A DNA stretch of 64,000 nucleotides from assembly GCF_013170705.1 (NCBI RefSeq), contig NZ_CP033334.1:62001-126000 (forward strand), in the 5' to 3' direction. Source of the stretch: Mesorhizobium loti (lineage in GTDB: Bacteria; Pseudomonadota; Alphaproteobacteria; Rhizobiales; Rhizobiaceae). A program made the position numbers and the translations under genes. The notes below the pieces were generated by a model, which was not told the DNA's origin, searched no databases, and saw nothing but the letters and a program-made list of their open reading frames with translations. Shown one piece after another: positions 8,174 to 17,189 of this stretch (positions are counted from its first letter, which is position 1; each line of letters opens with the position of its first letter).

Positions 8174-10056
8174 TGGCGCAGCGACCGATGACGGCCGTGC
8201 CCCGCCGCGATTTCCTGGCTTTGGGTGGCGCCGCCGCTGCCGCCGCCTTACTGCCGGGAAAAGCGTTCGCCGACATTGCGACCGGCACCAAGCTGCATGG
8301 CCTGTCCGCCTTTGGCGACCTCAAATATGGACCGGACTTCACCCATTTCGACTATGTGAATGTCGACGCACCTGCCGGTGGAATTTTCAATTTCTCGCCG
8401 CCGAACTGGGGCTACAACCAGGACACACAAACCTTCAACACGATGAACTCCTTCGCCGACAAGGGCGATGCGCCGCCGCGCATGGAGATGTGTTTCGACG
8501 GGCTGATGGTGCGCGCACTCGACGAGCCCGACGCCGTCTACGGCCAGATCGCCGACGGCGTGACACTGTCGGAAGACCGCAACTCCTTCACCTTCTCGCT
8601 TCGCCCCGAGGCGCGCTTCCACGACGGCACGCCGCTGACCGCCCAGGACGCCGCCTTCACCTTCAAGCTTTACAAGGACAAGGGCCATCCCGACTTGTCG
8701 TTGTCGCTGACGCACATGGTCGACGCCGTTGCTGTCGACGACCGCACGCTGCGGCTCACCTTCTCCGGCAAGCAATCGGCCCGCACCGTGCTCAACGTCG
8801 TGGAGTTCCCCATCCTGTCGAAGGCCTTCTATACGGCCAACCCGTTCGACTCTTCGCAGTTGAACCCGCCGCTCGGCTCCGGTGCCTACAAGGTCGGCCG
8901 GTTCTCGGCCGGCGCATGGATCGAATATGATCGGGTCGCGGACTACTGGGGCCGTGATCTGCCGGTCAATCGCGGCCAGAACAATTTCGATCGTATCCGC
9001 ATCGAATTCTACCAGAACCGCACCGCCGGCTTCGAAGCCTTCAAGAAGGGCGAAATCACCTACCGCGAGGAATTCACCTCGCGCGTCTGGGCGACCGCCT
9101 ACGATTTCCCGGCGCTGACCGCCGGCAAGGTGGTCAAGCACGAATTCCCGGCCGAGAAGCGGCCGACCATGCAGGGAACGGCGGTCAACCAGCGGCGCGA
9201 ACAGTTTCGCGACGCTCGCGTGCGCCAGGCGATCGCGCTCTGCTTCGATTTCGAATGGACGCGGCGCAACTTCTTCTACGGCTCCTACGAGCGCTCGCAA
9301 TCCTGCTTCGAGAAATCGGATTTTCGCGCCGAAGGTGTGCCACCGACACAAGAGCTGGCGCTGCTCGAGCCGCTGCGAAGCCAGGTGCCGGCTGAGGTCT
9401 TCGGCCAGGCCGTGGCCCAGCCGGCATCCGACGGTTCCGGCCGCGACCGCAAGCTGCTTGGCCAGGCGGCAAAGCTTCTGGCCGCAGCCGGCTGGAAACG
9501 GTCAGGCGATTTCGTCGTCAACGGCAGGGGCGGCCGGCTTTCGGCCGAATTCATGGTCGACGACGACACTTTCGTACAGGTCTATTCGCCCTGGGTCGCC
9601 AACATGAAGGCGATCGGCATCGATGCCACGATCCGGCTGGTGGATTCGGCACAATACCAGGCCAGGCAGGCGACCTTCGATTTCGATCTGCTGTCAGCGG
9701 CTTTCTCGTTCAGCGCGACACCGACGCGCGACGATCTCGAAGGCTTCTTCCATTCCAGGACGGCCAACCTCTCCGGTTCGCGCAACCTGCCGGGCACCTC
9801 AGACCCCGCGATCGATGCGCTGATCGCCACGGTGGGCGCGGCAAAAGACCGTGAAAGCCTGACGGTCGCGATGCGAGCGCTCGACCGGGTCTTGCGCGCG
9901 CGGTGCGATTGGATTCCTAGTTGGTTCCTGGCGAATCACCGAAGCGCCTATTGGGACATGTTCGGCTTTCCCGAGCAAAAGCCCGATTTCGGCTTTCCGG
10001 TCGAGACGCTGTGGTGGTTCGATAAGGGCAAGGCGGCAAAAATTGGCAAAGGCTGA
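8173..10056 (+). CDS. yejA: Family 5 extracellular solute-binding protein, YejA-like (second copy, Tat signal)
   Basis: A 627-aa paralogue of the preceding protein, with the same architecture (HFDYVNVDAPAGG, ARFHDGTPLTAQDAAFTF, TAVNQRREQFRDARVRQAI). Unlike the first copy, its signal begins with PRRDFLALGG, a twin-arginine motif, and ends near KAFA-DIA, so export through Tat is predicted. The ATG at 8173 overlaps the previous TGA; ATG 8188 is a possible alternative start that would still keep the twin arginine. A 30-bp spacer separates it from the permease gene. Which of the two binding proteins serves the importer, or whether both do with different peptides, cannot be told. Confidence 0.88.
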   Translation: MAQRPMTAVPRRDFLALGGAAAAAALLPGKAFADIATGTKLHGLSAFGDLKYGPDFTHFDYVNVDAPAGGIFNFSPPNWGYNQDTQTFNTMNSFADKGDAPPRMEMCFDGLMVRALDEPDAVYGQIADGVTLSEDRNSFTFSLRPEARFHDGTPLTAQDAAFTFKLYKDKGHPDLSLSLTHMVDAVAVDDRTLRLTFSGKQSARTVLNVVEFPILSKAFYTANPFDSSQLNPPLGSGAYKVGRFSAGAWIEYDRVADYWGRDLPVNRGQNNFDRIRIEFYQNRTAGFEAFKKGEITYREEFTSRVWATAYDFPALTAGKVVKHEFPAEKRPTMQGTAVNQRREQFRDARVRQAIALCFDFEWTRRNFFYGSYERSQSCFEKSDFRAEGVPPTQELALLEPLRSQVPAEVFGQAVAQPASDGSGRDRKLLGQAAKLLAAAGWKRSGDFVVNGRGGRLSAEFMVDDDTFVQVYSPWVANMKAIGIDATIRLVDSAQYQARQATFDFDLLSAAFSFSATPTRDDLEGFFHSRTANLSGSRNLPGTSDPAIDALIATVGAAKDRESLTVAMRALDRVLRARCDWIPSWFLANHRSAYWDMFGFPEQKPDFGFPVETLWWFDKGKAAKIGKG

Positions 10057-10086
10057 GATATCGGTCCGCAGAGGGCAGGAAGCCTG

Positions 10087-11181
10087 ATGGGCGCCTATAT
10101 ACTGCGCCGCATCCTTTTGATGATCCCGACCCTGTTCGGCATCATGGCGATCTCCTTCGCGGTCATCCAGTTCGCGCCGGGCGGCCCGGTCGAGCAGGTC
10201 ATCGCCAAGCTGACCAATCAGGGCGGCAGCGACCGCCTCGGCGGTGGCGGCGGCGATGCGGGCGGCTCCAACTTCGACGCCGCCGGCGATGTCAGCTCGA
10301 AATATCGCGGCGCGCAGGGACTCGATCCGGAATTCATCAAGAAGCTGGAGAAGCAGTTCGGCTTCGACAAGCCGCCGCTAGAACGCTTCGGCATGATGCT
10401 GTGGAACTATGCCCGGTTCGATTTCGGCAACAGCTACTTCCGCGACATCTCGGTGCTCGACCTGATCCTGGAAAAGATGCCGGTGTCGATCTCGATCGGG
10501 CTTTGGATCACGTTGCTGTCCTATCTGATTTCCATACCACTCGGCATCCGCAAGGCGGTGAAGGATGGCTCGCCTTTCGACGTCTGGACCAGCGGCGTCG
10601 TCATCGTCGGCTATGCCATTCCCGGCTTCCTGTTCGGCATCATGCTGATGGTGCTGTTTGCCGGCGGCTCGTTCTGGGACTGGTTCCCGTTGCGCGGCAT
10701 CGTCTCGGACAACTGGGACCAGTTGTCGTGGCCGGCCAAGATCGCCGACTATATCTGGCACATGACCTTGCCGCTGACGGCGCTGGTGCTGTCGGCTTTC
10801 GCCACCACCACGCTGCTGACCAAGAACTCGTTCCTGGAGGAGATCCGCAAGCAGTATGTTGTGACGGCACGCGCCAAGGGCCTGTCGGAGCGGCAAGTGC
10901 TCTACGGCCACGTCTTCCGCAACGCCATGCTGATCGTCATCGCCGGCTTCCCCGGCGCCTTCATCTCGGCCTTCTTCACCGGTTCGCTGCTGATCGAGAA
11001 CATCTTCTCGCTCGATGGCCTGGGCCTGCTCGGCTTCCGGTCGGTGGTCGAGCGCGACTATCCCGTGGTGTTCGCCAATCTCTACATCTTCTCGCTTCTC
11101 GGCCTGTTCGTCGGATTGTTGTCCGACCTCATGTACACCTGGGTCGATCCGCGCATCGATTTCGAGCGGAGAGACATCTGA
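10087..11181 (+). CDS. yejB: Peptide ABC transporter inner-membrane permease YejB
   Basis: A 364-aa permease. It starts [21 protein letters not shown], the usual first membrane segment of the DppB/YejB group, followed by a long periplasmic loop with a Gly-rich stretch (residues about 48-62) and [19 protein letters not shown], which is diagnostic for YejB rather than DppB. The EAA loop reads [26 protein letters not shown], the contact site for the ATPase. Ends [12 protein letters not shown]. Its TGA overlaps the start of yejE by one base, so the two are translationally linked. Confidence 0.93.
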   Translation: MGAYILRRILLMIPTLFGIMAISFAVIQFAPGGPVEQVIAKLTNQGGSDRLGGGGGDAGGSNFDAAGDVSSKYRGAQGLDPEFIKKLEKQFGFDKPPLERFGMMLWNYARFDFGNSYFRDISVLDLILEKMPVSISIGLWITLLSYLISIPLGIRKAVKDGSPFDVWTSGVVIVGYAIPGFLFGIMLMVLFAGGSFWDWFPLRGIVSDNWDQLSWPAKIADYIWHMTLPLTALVLSAFATTTLLTKNSFLEEIRKQYVVTARAKGLSERQVLYGHVFRNAMLIVIAGFPGAFISAFFTGSLLIENIFSLDGLGLLGFRSVVERDYPVVFANLYIFSLLGLFVGLLSDLMYTWVDPRIDFERRDI

Positions 11182-12326
11182 TGTCGGAGGCAAGCGTGAC
11201 CGCCGGAGTGGTGCCGGAGCGGATGCCACGGCCATTCCTGTCGCCGCTCAACAAGCGCCGTCTGCAGAATTTCAAGGCCAACCGGCGCGGTTACTGGTCG
11301 TTGTGGATTTTCCTCGTCCTGTTCGTGCTGTCGCTGTTTGCCGAATTCATCGCCAACGACAAGCCGATCATCGCTTCCTACAAGGGCGAGATCCTGTTTC
11401 CGGTGCTGGTGGCCTACCCCGAGGAAAAGTTCGGCGGCTTCTATGCCGTCACCGATTATCGCGACCCGGTGATCCAGGACGAGATCAACGCCAATGGCTG
11501 GATGATCTGGCCGCCGATCCGCTATTCCTACCAGACAGTCAACAACGCCATTCCGGAGGCCGCGCCCGCCAGGCCGTCCTGGCAGTATGACGCCGCGAAG
11601 CGCTGCAACCAGTACCCGCAAGGGGCTGCCGACCCGGCCTGCATCGTCGGCAACTGGAACTGGCTCGGCACGGACGACCAGGCGCGCGACGTCCTGGCGC
11701 GGGTCATCTACGGCTTCCGCATCTCGGTGCTGTTCGGGCTGATCCTGACCGCCGGATCGGCGCTGATCGGCGTCGGCGCCGGTGCCTTGCAGGGCTATTT
11801 CGGCGGCTGGACGGACCTGCTGTTCCAGCGCTTCATCGAAATCTGGTCGGCGATCCCGGTGCTCTATCTCTTGCTGATCGTTGCCGCCATCCTGCCGCCG
11901 GGCTTCTTCATCCTGCTCGGCCTGATGCTGTTGTTCTCCTGGGTGGCGCTGGTCGGCGTGGTGCGGGCCGAGTTCCTGCGCGCCCGCAACTTCGAATATG
12001 TCAACGCCGCCCGCGCCCTCGGCGTGCCCAACCGCACCATCATGTTCCGGCATTTGTTGCCCAACGCCATGGTGGCGACATTGACGTTCCTGCCCTTCCT
12101 GCTCTCAGGCTCGATCTCGACGCTGACCTCGCTCGACTATCTCGGCTTCGGCCTGCCGCCCGGCTCCGCCTCGCTGGGCGAGTTGCTGAAGCAGGCGCAG
12201 CGCAACCTCAATGCGCCGTGGCTCGGCATTTCCGGCTTCGTCGTCATCTCGCTGATGCTGTCGCTGCTCGTCTTTGTCGGCGAGGCAACGCGCGACGCCT
12301 TCGATCCGCGCAAGACGTTCAAATGA
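11181..12326 (+). CDS. yejE: Peptide ABC transporter inner-membrane permease YejE
   Basis: A 381-aa permease. N-terminal FLSPLNKRRLQNFKANRRGYWSLWIF then a periplasmic domain (residues about 45-175) with YPEEKFGGFYAVTDYRDP, diagnostic of YejE, then the transport domain with LGTDDQARDVLARVIYGFRISV and the EAA loop EFLRARNFEYVNAARALGV. The ATG at 11181 overlaps the yejB stop codon, and its own TGA overlaps the yejF start by four bases (ATGA). With YejB it forms the translocation pore. Confidence 0.93.
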   Translation: MSEASVTAGVVPERMPRPFLSPLNKRRLQNFKANRRGYWSLWIFLVLFVLSLFAEFIANDKPIIASYKGEILFPVLVAYPEEKFGGFYAVTDYRDPVIQDEINANGWMIWPPIRYSYQTVNNAIPEAAPARPSWQYDAAKRCNQYPQGAADPACIVGNWNWLGTDDQARDVLARVIYGFRISVLFGLILTAGSALIGVGAGALQGYFGGWTDLLFQRFIEIWSAIPVLYLLLIVAAILPPGFFILLGLMLLFSWVALVGVVRAEFLRARNFEYVNAARALGVPNRTIMFRHLLPNAMVATLTFLPFLLSGSISTLTSLDYLGFGLPPGSASLGELLKQAQRNLNAPWLGISGFVVISLMLSLLVFVGEATRDAFDPRKTFK

Positions 12327-13954
12327 GCGAAGCTCCCCTGCTCAGCGTACAGGACCTCAGCGTCGCCTTCAGCCAGGGCGGCGGCCAGTCTGTCGCCGTC
12401 GACCACATCTCCTTCGACATCGCGAAGGGCGAGACAGTGGCGCTGGTCGGGGAATCCGGCTCCGGCAAGTCGGTCTCGGCGCTGTCCGTGCTGAAGCTCC
12501 TGCCCTATCCCAGCGCCAGCCATCCCTCTGGAAAGATCCTGTTCCAGGGCGCCGACCTGCTGGCGATGAGCGAGAAGCAGTTGCGCCAGGTGCGCGGCAA
12601 CAAGATCACCATGATCTTCCAGGAGCCGATGACCTCGCTCAATCCGCTGCACACGATCGAGCAGCAGATCGTCGAGATCCTGAAGCTGCATCAGGGCATG
12701 GCCGATCGCCCCGCCAAGGCACGCACGCTGGCTTTGCTCAACGAGGTCGGCATCCGCGACCCGCAGAAGCGCCTCGACGCCTATCCGCACCAGTTGTCCG
12801 GCGGCCAGCGCCAGCGCGTGATGATCGCCATGGCGCTGGCCAACGAACCGGAACTGCTGATCGCCGACGAGCCGACGACGGCGCTCGACGTCACCGTGCA
12901 GGCGCAGATCCTCGAACTGCTCGCCGGCCTGAAAAGCCGCAAGGGCATGTCGATGCTGTTCATCACCCACGATCTGGGCATCGTGCGCAAGATCGCCGAC
13001 CGGGTCTGTGTGATGACCAAGGGCAAGATCGTCGAGACCGGTCCGACCAAGGAGATCTTCGCCAACCCGCAGCACCCCTATACGCGCCACCTTCTGGCGG
13101 CCGAGCCGAAAGGCAAGCCACCGGCGGCCAACGCCGACGCCAAGCCGGTAATGACCGGCAAGGACATCAAGGTCTGGTTCCCGATCAAGCAAGGCTTCTT
13201 CCGCCGCACGGTCGACCATGTGAAGGCGGTCGACGGCATCGATGTCACCGTGCGCGCCGGCCAGACGCTGGGCGTGGTCGGCGAATCCGGTTCGGGCAAG
13301 ACCACGCTCGGCCTGGCGCTGGCGCGGATGATCTCATCGACCGGGACCATCCAGTTCAACGGGCGCGACATCAACCAGCTCACCTTCAATGCCATGCGGC
13401 CGCTCAGGCGCGAATTGCAGATCGTCTTCCAGGATCCGTTCGGTTCGCTCAGCCCGCGCATGTCGATCGCCGAGATCATCGAGGAAGGGCTCAAGATCCA
13501 CGAGCCGAAGCTGTCGCCCGATGAACGCGACGACAAGGTTGCCGACGTGCTGAAGGAGGTCGGCCTCGATCCGGCGACCCGCAACCGCTATCCGCACGAA
13601 TTCTCCGGCGGACAGCGACAGCGTGTCGCCATCGCGCGCGCCATGGTGCTCAACCCGCGCTTCGTCATGCTGGACGAGCCGACATCGGCGCTCGACATGA
13701 GCGTACAGGCGCAGGTCGTCGACCTCTTGCGCAATCTGCAGGCCAAGCACGACCTCGCCTATCTCTTCATCAGCCACGACCTCAAGGTCATCCGGGCGCT
13801 TGCCAACGATGTCATCGTCATGCGCAATGGCCGGATCGTCGAAGCAGGCCCTTCCCAGCAGATTTTTGAAAATCCGCAAACCGACTATACTCGGGCGCTG
13901 ATTTCGGCGGCCTTCAAGATAGAGACGGCGCCGGTCGGCATCGTCAGTCAGTGA
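12323..13954 (+). CDS. yejF: Peptide ABC transporter ATP-binding protein YejF (two ATPase domains)
   Basis: A 543-aa tandem ATPase. Domain 1 (about 5-265) has Walker A GESGSGKS, signature LSGGQRQR, Walker [13 protein letters not shown] and the switch H in FITHDLG. Domain 2 (about 280-535) has [29 protein letters not shown] and ISHDLK. The fused arrangement is typical of YejF. All catalytic motifs are intact in both halves. Last transporter gene of the operon; the 2-hydroxyacid dehydrogenase begins 23 bp downstream and is probably cotranscribed. Confidence 0.95.
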   Translation: MSEAPLLSVQDLSVAFSQGGGQSVAVDHISFDIAKGETVALVGESGSGKSVSALSVLKLLPYPSASHPSGKILFQGADLLAMSEKQLRQVRGNKITMIFQEPMTSLNPLHTIEQQIVEILKLHQGMADRPAKARTLALLNEVGIRDPQKRLDAYPHQLSGGQRQRVMIAMALANEPELLIADEPTTALDVTVQAQILELLAGLKSRKGMSMLFITHDLGIVRKIADRVCVMTKGKIVETGPTKEIFANPQHPYTRHLLAAEPKGKPPAANADAKPVMTGKDIKVWFPIKQGFFRRTVDHVKAVDGIDVTVRAGQTLGVVGESGSGKTTLGLALARMISSTGTIQFNGRDINQLTFNAMRPLRRELQIVFQDPFGSLSPRMSIAEIIEEGLKIHEPKLSPDERDDKVADVLKEVGLDPATRNRYPHEFSGGQRQRVAIARAMVLNPRFVMLDEPTSALDMSVQAQVVDLLRNLQAKHDLAYLFISHDLKVIRALANDVIVMRNGRIVEAGPSQQIFENPQTDYTRALISAAFKIETAPVGIVSQ

Positions 13955-13977
13955 TTAGAGGGACTAAACGAACAACG

Positions 13978-14919
13978 ATGGAAAAAGGCCGCATCCTGCT
14001 CGCCGTCACCGGCTTTCACCCGCAGCGCTGGCGCGAGCTGTTGTCGGCCGAGCGCGAGGTGGTTCTGGAGCCGGACGGTGCCAAGGATCCATCGATCACC
14101 TATGCGGTGGTGTGGAAGCAGAAGCCGAACCTTTTGTCGTCGCTGCCCAATCTGCGCGCCATCTTCTCGATCGGTGCCGGCGTCGACCATATTTTCGCCG
14201 ATCCGGGCCTGCCCGATGTGCCGATCGTCAAGGTCGTCGCCGACAACCTCACGCAGTACATGACGGAATATGTCGTCTGGCGGGTGCTCGATCACCATCG
14301 CCACGGCCTGCTCTACCGGTCGCAGCAGCCAAAGAAGATCTGGCACGAGCCGCAGCAGCGGCCGGCCGGCGACATTTCCGTTGGCATTATGGGGCTCGGC
14401 AATCTCGGCCGCGCCGCGGCCTCGGTGCTCCTTTCGCTCGGCTTCGCCGTCAATGGCTGGTCGCGCAACGACCGGCCGATGCAAGGGGTCGCGACCTATT
14501 CCGGCGAGGCCGGCCTGATCCCGTTCCTAAAGGCAACCGACATACTCGTCGTGCTCCTGCCGCTGACGCCGGACACGCAGGGCATCATCAATTATGGCGT
14601 GCTGAAGGAACTGCGCAAGCGCAACGGCCTTGGCGGCTCGGTGCTGATCAACGCGGGACGCGGCCGCCTGCAAAAGGACGCCGACATCGTGCGGGCGCTG
14701 GACGACGGCACGTTGAAGGAGGCGAGCCTCGACGTGTTCGAGGTCGAGCCGCTGCCCAAGACCAGTCCGTTATGGAGCCATCCGAAGGTGTTCGTGACGC
14801 CGCACGCCGCGGCGACCTCCGATCCGATGCACCTGGCGCCGATCATGCTGCGCCAGATGGATGCCTTCGAGCGCGGCGAGAAGCTCGACAATCTGGTAGA
14901 TCGCAAAGCGGGGTATTAG
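13978..14919 (+). CDS. D-isomer specific 2-hydroxyacid dehydrogenase (glyoxylate/hydroxypyruvate reductase A type)
   Basis: A 313-aa NAD(P)-dependent oxidoreductase. The Rossmann motif is MGLGNLGRAAASVLL, followed by WSRN, where Arg in the second strand suggests NADPH. Catalytic residues of the family are visible: Arg in LINAGRGRLQ, Glu in DVFEVEPLP and His in VTPHAAATS. The compact form without the long ACT or SerA domains matches the GhrA group, which reduces glyoxylate and hydroxypyruvate; the real substrate is not shown. ATG 13978 is chosen; a GTG at 13951 overlaps yejF and is less likely. The TAG stop is contributed by the repeat that follows. Confidence 0.85.
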   Translation: MEKGRILLAVTGFHPQRWRELLSAEREVVLEPDGAKDPSITYAVVWKQKPNLLSSLPNLRAIFSIGAGVDHIFADPGLPDVPIVKVVADNLTQYMTEYVVWRVLDHHRHGLLYRSQQPKKIWHEPQQRPAGDISVGIMGLGNLGRAAASVLLSLGFAVNGWSRNDRPMQGVATYSGEAGLIPFLKATDILVVLLPLTPDTQGIINYGVLKELRKRNGLGGSVLINAGRGRLQKDADIVRALDDGTLKEASLDVFEVEPLPKTSPLWSHPKVFVTPHAAATSDPMHLAPIMLRQMDAFERGEKLDNLVDRKAGY

Positions 14920-15020
14920 AGCAATTCCAGGAAAAGTGTGAGCGTTTTTCCGTCCGGAATTGCGTCAAAACAAGGAGTTAGAGTGGTTCGCCGTTTCCGT
15001 GAAACGGTGAAGTGCTCTAG
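14917..15020 (+). repeat. Dispersed intergenic repeat, copy 2 (rightward orientation)
   Basis: About 104 bp reading TAGAGCAATTCCAGGAAAAG at its left end, then GCGTTTTTCCGTCCGGAATTG, GCGTCAAAACAAGGAGTTAG, and ending in CCGTTTCCGTGAAACGGTGA followed by AGTGCTCTAG. It matches the reverse complement of the copy at 3562-3661. Terminal TAGAG/CTCTA are inverted, and two internal hairpins can form (GGAAAA...TTTTCC region and CCGTTTC/GAAACGG). It sits between convergent genes and its first three bases are the stop codon of the upstream dehydrogenase. Confidence 0.85.
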
Positions 15021-15029
15021 CCAGGATTC

Positions 15030-15557
15030 TTATCTGGCCAGATCCCACTGCCTGAAGCATTGCTTGATTGCTCTCACGGAGGATAGCCGCAGCTTTGGCA
15101 GGTCGAGCCGATCGAACATCGCCTGGTATCTCCGGCGGTTTTTCGGCGTAGTCACGGCAATATGGTGGATCATGTCCCATTTGACGCTGTCGCGCCCGCC
15201 TTGCAGGCCACCGCGCCTGCTCTTCTCAAACCAGCTTCGCCTGAAATAGCGCAGCAGACTTGCCGGCGTGGAGACATCCAGCAGGATCAGTCCCGTCGCT
15301 CGGCGTAAGCGTTGCGGCATGCAGATCGAATAATTTCCGTCCATCACCCAGCGCTCGCCGGCGATCGCGGCGTCATGCAAGACAATGAACTCGCTCTCGG
15401 GACGCGGTTCCCAGTCGGTGTTGGGCAGATGATGAAGCAGATCGAGGTGGACGGGCTCCAGGCCACGTTTGCGGGCAATCGCGTCGGCCAAGGTCGACTT
15501 GCCGCTGTTGGACGGCCCCAAAATGCAGATGCGATCTCCGAGGTCAGACAGTTTCAT
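15030..15557 (-). CDS. P-loop kinase-like protein (FlaR / adenylate kinase-related family)
   Basis: A 175-aa P-loop NTPase. Walker A is G14-PSNSGKST, and the start LGDRICILGPSNSGKSTLAD plus WVMDGNYSICMPQRLRRATG and LLRYFRRSW are typical of the small family often labelled topology modulation protein (FlaR) or adenylate kinase-like. These are thought to phosphorylate a small substrate, but none is established. The ATG at 15557 gives the family length; the open frame continues upstream out of family. It lies 71 bp downstream of the lipoprotein gene on the same strand. Confidence 0.78.
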   Translation of the reverse strand: MKLSDLGDRICILGPSNSGKSTLADAIARKRGLEPVHLDLLHHLPNTDWEPRPESEFIVLHDAAIAGERWVMDGNYSICMPQRLRRATGLILLDVSTPASLLRYFRRSWFEKSRRGGLQGGRDSVKWDMIHHIAVTTPKNRRRYQAMFDRLDLPKLRLSSVRAIKQCFRQWDLAR

Positions 15558-15628
15558 CCGATAGTACCCCTGCGCCAGCGCAACATGCTGCCGGCGATAA
15601 ATCTCGCCCAAATGCCTGTCTCGTATCG

Positions 15629-15991
15629 TCAGCCCGGCAGAGCGAACTTCTTCTTCTGATTGTCCGGCTTGCCGCAGTCGCGGCGGTCGATGGACCGGTT
15701 CATGGCGTCGATCTCGCCAGTCGCCTTGTCGCTGTCGCGCTGGGCCTTGGAGCGCATGTCGGGCGTGAACGGACCGAAACCCATCGCGGGATTGGAGAAG
15801 GTCGGCTTCACGGTCGTCGCAAGATTGTATTGCTGTGCCAACCCATTGCGCTGCGCCAGCAACTGATCGCACGGCACGGTGTCGTATTGCAGGGAGGATT
15901 CTATGTTGGCGTCCTGCCGCTCGGACATCGAATTGCCGACGCAGCCGGCCATTGCCAGGCAAGAGGCCAAGACCGTCATGTTCCTGCGCAT
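15629..15991 (-). CDS. Small lipoprotein of unknown function
   Basis: A 120-aa protein with a lipoprotein signal: MRRNMTVLASCLAMAGC, with the lipid-modified Cys at residue 17. The mature part is polar and contains two further Cys (C41, C106) that could form a disulfide, and the segments YDTVPCDQLLAQRNGLAQQY and SKAQRDSDKATGEIDAMNRS, which look helical. I do not recognise a named family; similar short lipoproteins with a Cys-D-Q-L motif are common in rhizobia. The first ATG (15991) preserves a normal signal peptide; the frame upstream lacks one. Confidence 0.7.
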   Translation of the reverse strand: MRRNMTVLASCLAMAGCVGNSMSERQDANIESSLQYDTVPCDQLLAQRNGLAQQYNLATTVKPTFSNPAMGFGPFTPDMRSKAQRDSDKATGEIDAMNRSIDRRDCGKPDNQKKKFALPG

Positions 15992-16120
15992 CCGATATGC
16001 TCCTCCTGATATCCCGCCCCTGACGCGACCAGATCGCAAATATCAGTCGCGCACGCAAATCGGACTTTTTCGCAGCAGCGCGGAGCGGTGTCGGGATTCA
16101 CCGCAATGATCATGCACACT

Positions 16121-17035
16121 TCAAGTGGCGTGAGCCTTCAGGGCCAAGACGGCCAAGCCTTTGACGGGCTCGCGGCGATCCTGACGGATGGTCGTTGGCT
16201 CCAGCGCCAGGATCGAAAGCCCGTTGGCCTCGAGTGTCTGCCTGACATAGCTGTCGGAATGAGCGTAGCGCCGCGAGGGCCGCAGCGCGAAGTCGCCGCT
16301 TGCAAGGCTCTCGACAGAGAAAGCGAACAGGCCGCCGCCGGCGAGCACACCAGCGACCCTCCCGATCAGGCCTTCGAGCGCGCCGACATAGATCAGGACG
16401 TCGGCCGATGTCACCAGATCGGGGTTTTCGCCCGAGTGGGAGAAGCAATGCAGATCAGCCTTTGTCAGCGTGTCGTAGATGCCTTTCGTCCGCGCCTTCT
16501 TGAGCATCCTGGCCGAGATGTCGATCCCCTCCAGCCGGTCAACGATCGGCCTCAGCCTCTCGCCCATCAGCCCGGTGCCGCAGCCCAAGTCGAGCGCCAG
16601 ACGAAAGCGTCCCGACCTTGCCTTGCGAATCATCTGCTCGAGGACTTCGGGCAACCGATAGTCGAGCTTGCCGACCAGCATCTCTTCGAATGTCTCGGCG
16701 TAATGGTCGAACAGCGTTTCGACAAAGGCGCTGGGCGGCGCGCTGGAAACCGGGCCTTTGCCGATCAGCTGCAATTTGAGGGCCGCGCCTTGGCGATCGG
16801 CTGGATCCAGGTTCAGCGCCATCACCCAGGCCTGCGCCGCCAGGTCGAGCCTGCCTGATGCCTCCTGCATCTCGCCAAGGCGAAACCAGCCCATTGCCCA
16901 TTGCGGCGCCAATTCCAATGCGCCGAGCAGGAGCTCGGCCGCCGCCACGTGATCGCCGGAGGCAAAGAGCATCTCGGCATAGTCGGCACGGCGATCAGCG
17001 TTCAAATCGCCCGATAAGGTCTGCAACGGCTTCAT
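16121..17035 (-). CDS. SAM-dependent methyltransferase with N-terminal TPR-like repeats
   Basis: A 304-aa protein. Residues 15-90 form TPR-like helical pairs (AEMLFASGDHVAAAELLLGA, GWFRLGEMQEASGRLDLAAQ). The class I methyltransferase domain (about 105-300) has motif I LDLGCGTGLMG at 148-158, then LEGIDISARML and DVLIYVGALEG. The family is annotated only as class I methyltransferase, often next to unrelated genes, and the target is unknown. The ATG at 17035 is taken because the TPR begins right after it. It is divergent from the DNA exonuclease gene with 154 bp between. Confidence 0.8.
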   Translation of the reverse strand: MKPLQTLSGDLNADRRADYAEMLFASGDHVAAAELLLGALELAPQWAMGWFRLGEMQEASGRLDLAAQAWVMALNLDPADRQGAALKLQLIGKGPVSSAPPSAFVETLFDHYAETFEEMLVGKLDYRLPEVLEQMIRKARSGRFRLALDLGCGTGLMGERLRPIVDRLEGIDISARMLKKARTKGIYDTLTKADLHCFSHSGENPDLVTSADVLIYVGALEGLIGRVAGVLAGGGLFAFSVESLASGDFALRPSRRYAHSDSYVRQTLEANGLSILALEPTTIRQDRREPVKGLAVLALKAHAT

Positions 17036-17189
17036 GATAGCGGGTTCCGCCGGCGGAGGCGGCCGGGCCGCCATCTCTGTAATGCAAAGGATGCGGAAGC
17101 TGAACCAAATTGAGCGTTCTTTGCCAGGAGAGTCAGCAGTCTCCGATGACAGGCTTCCCGCGGCGGAATTATATCCTATCTTGCAGACC

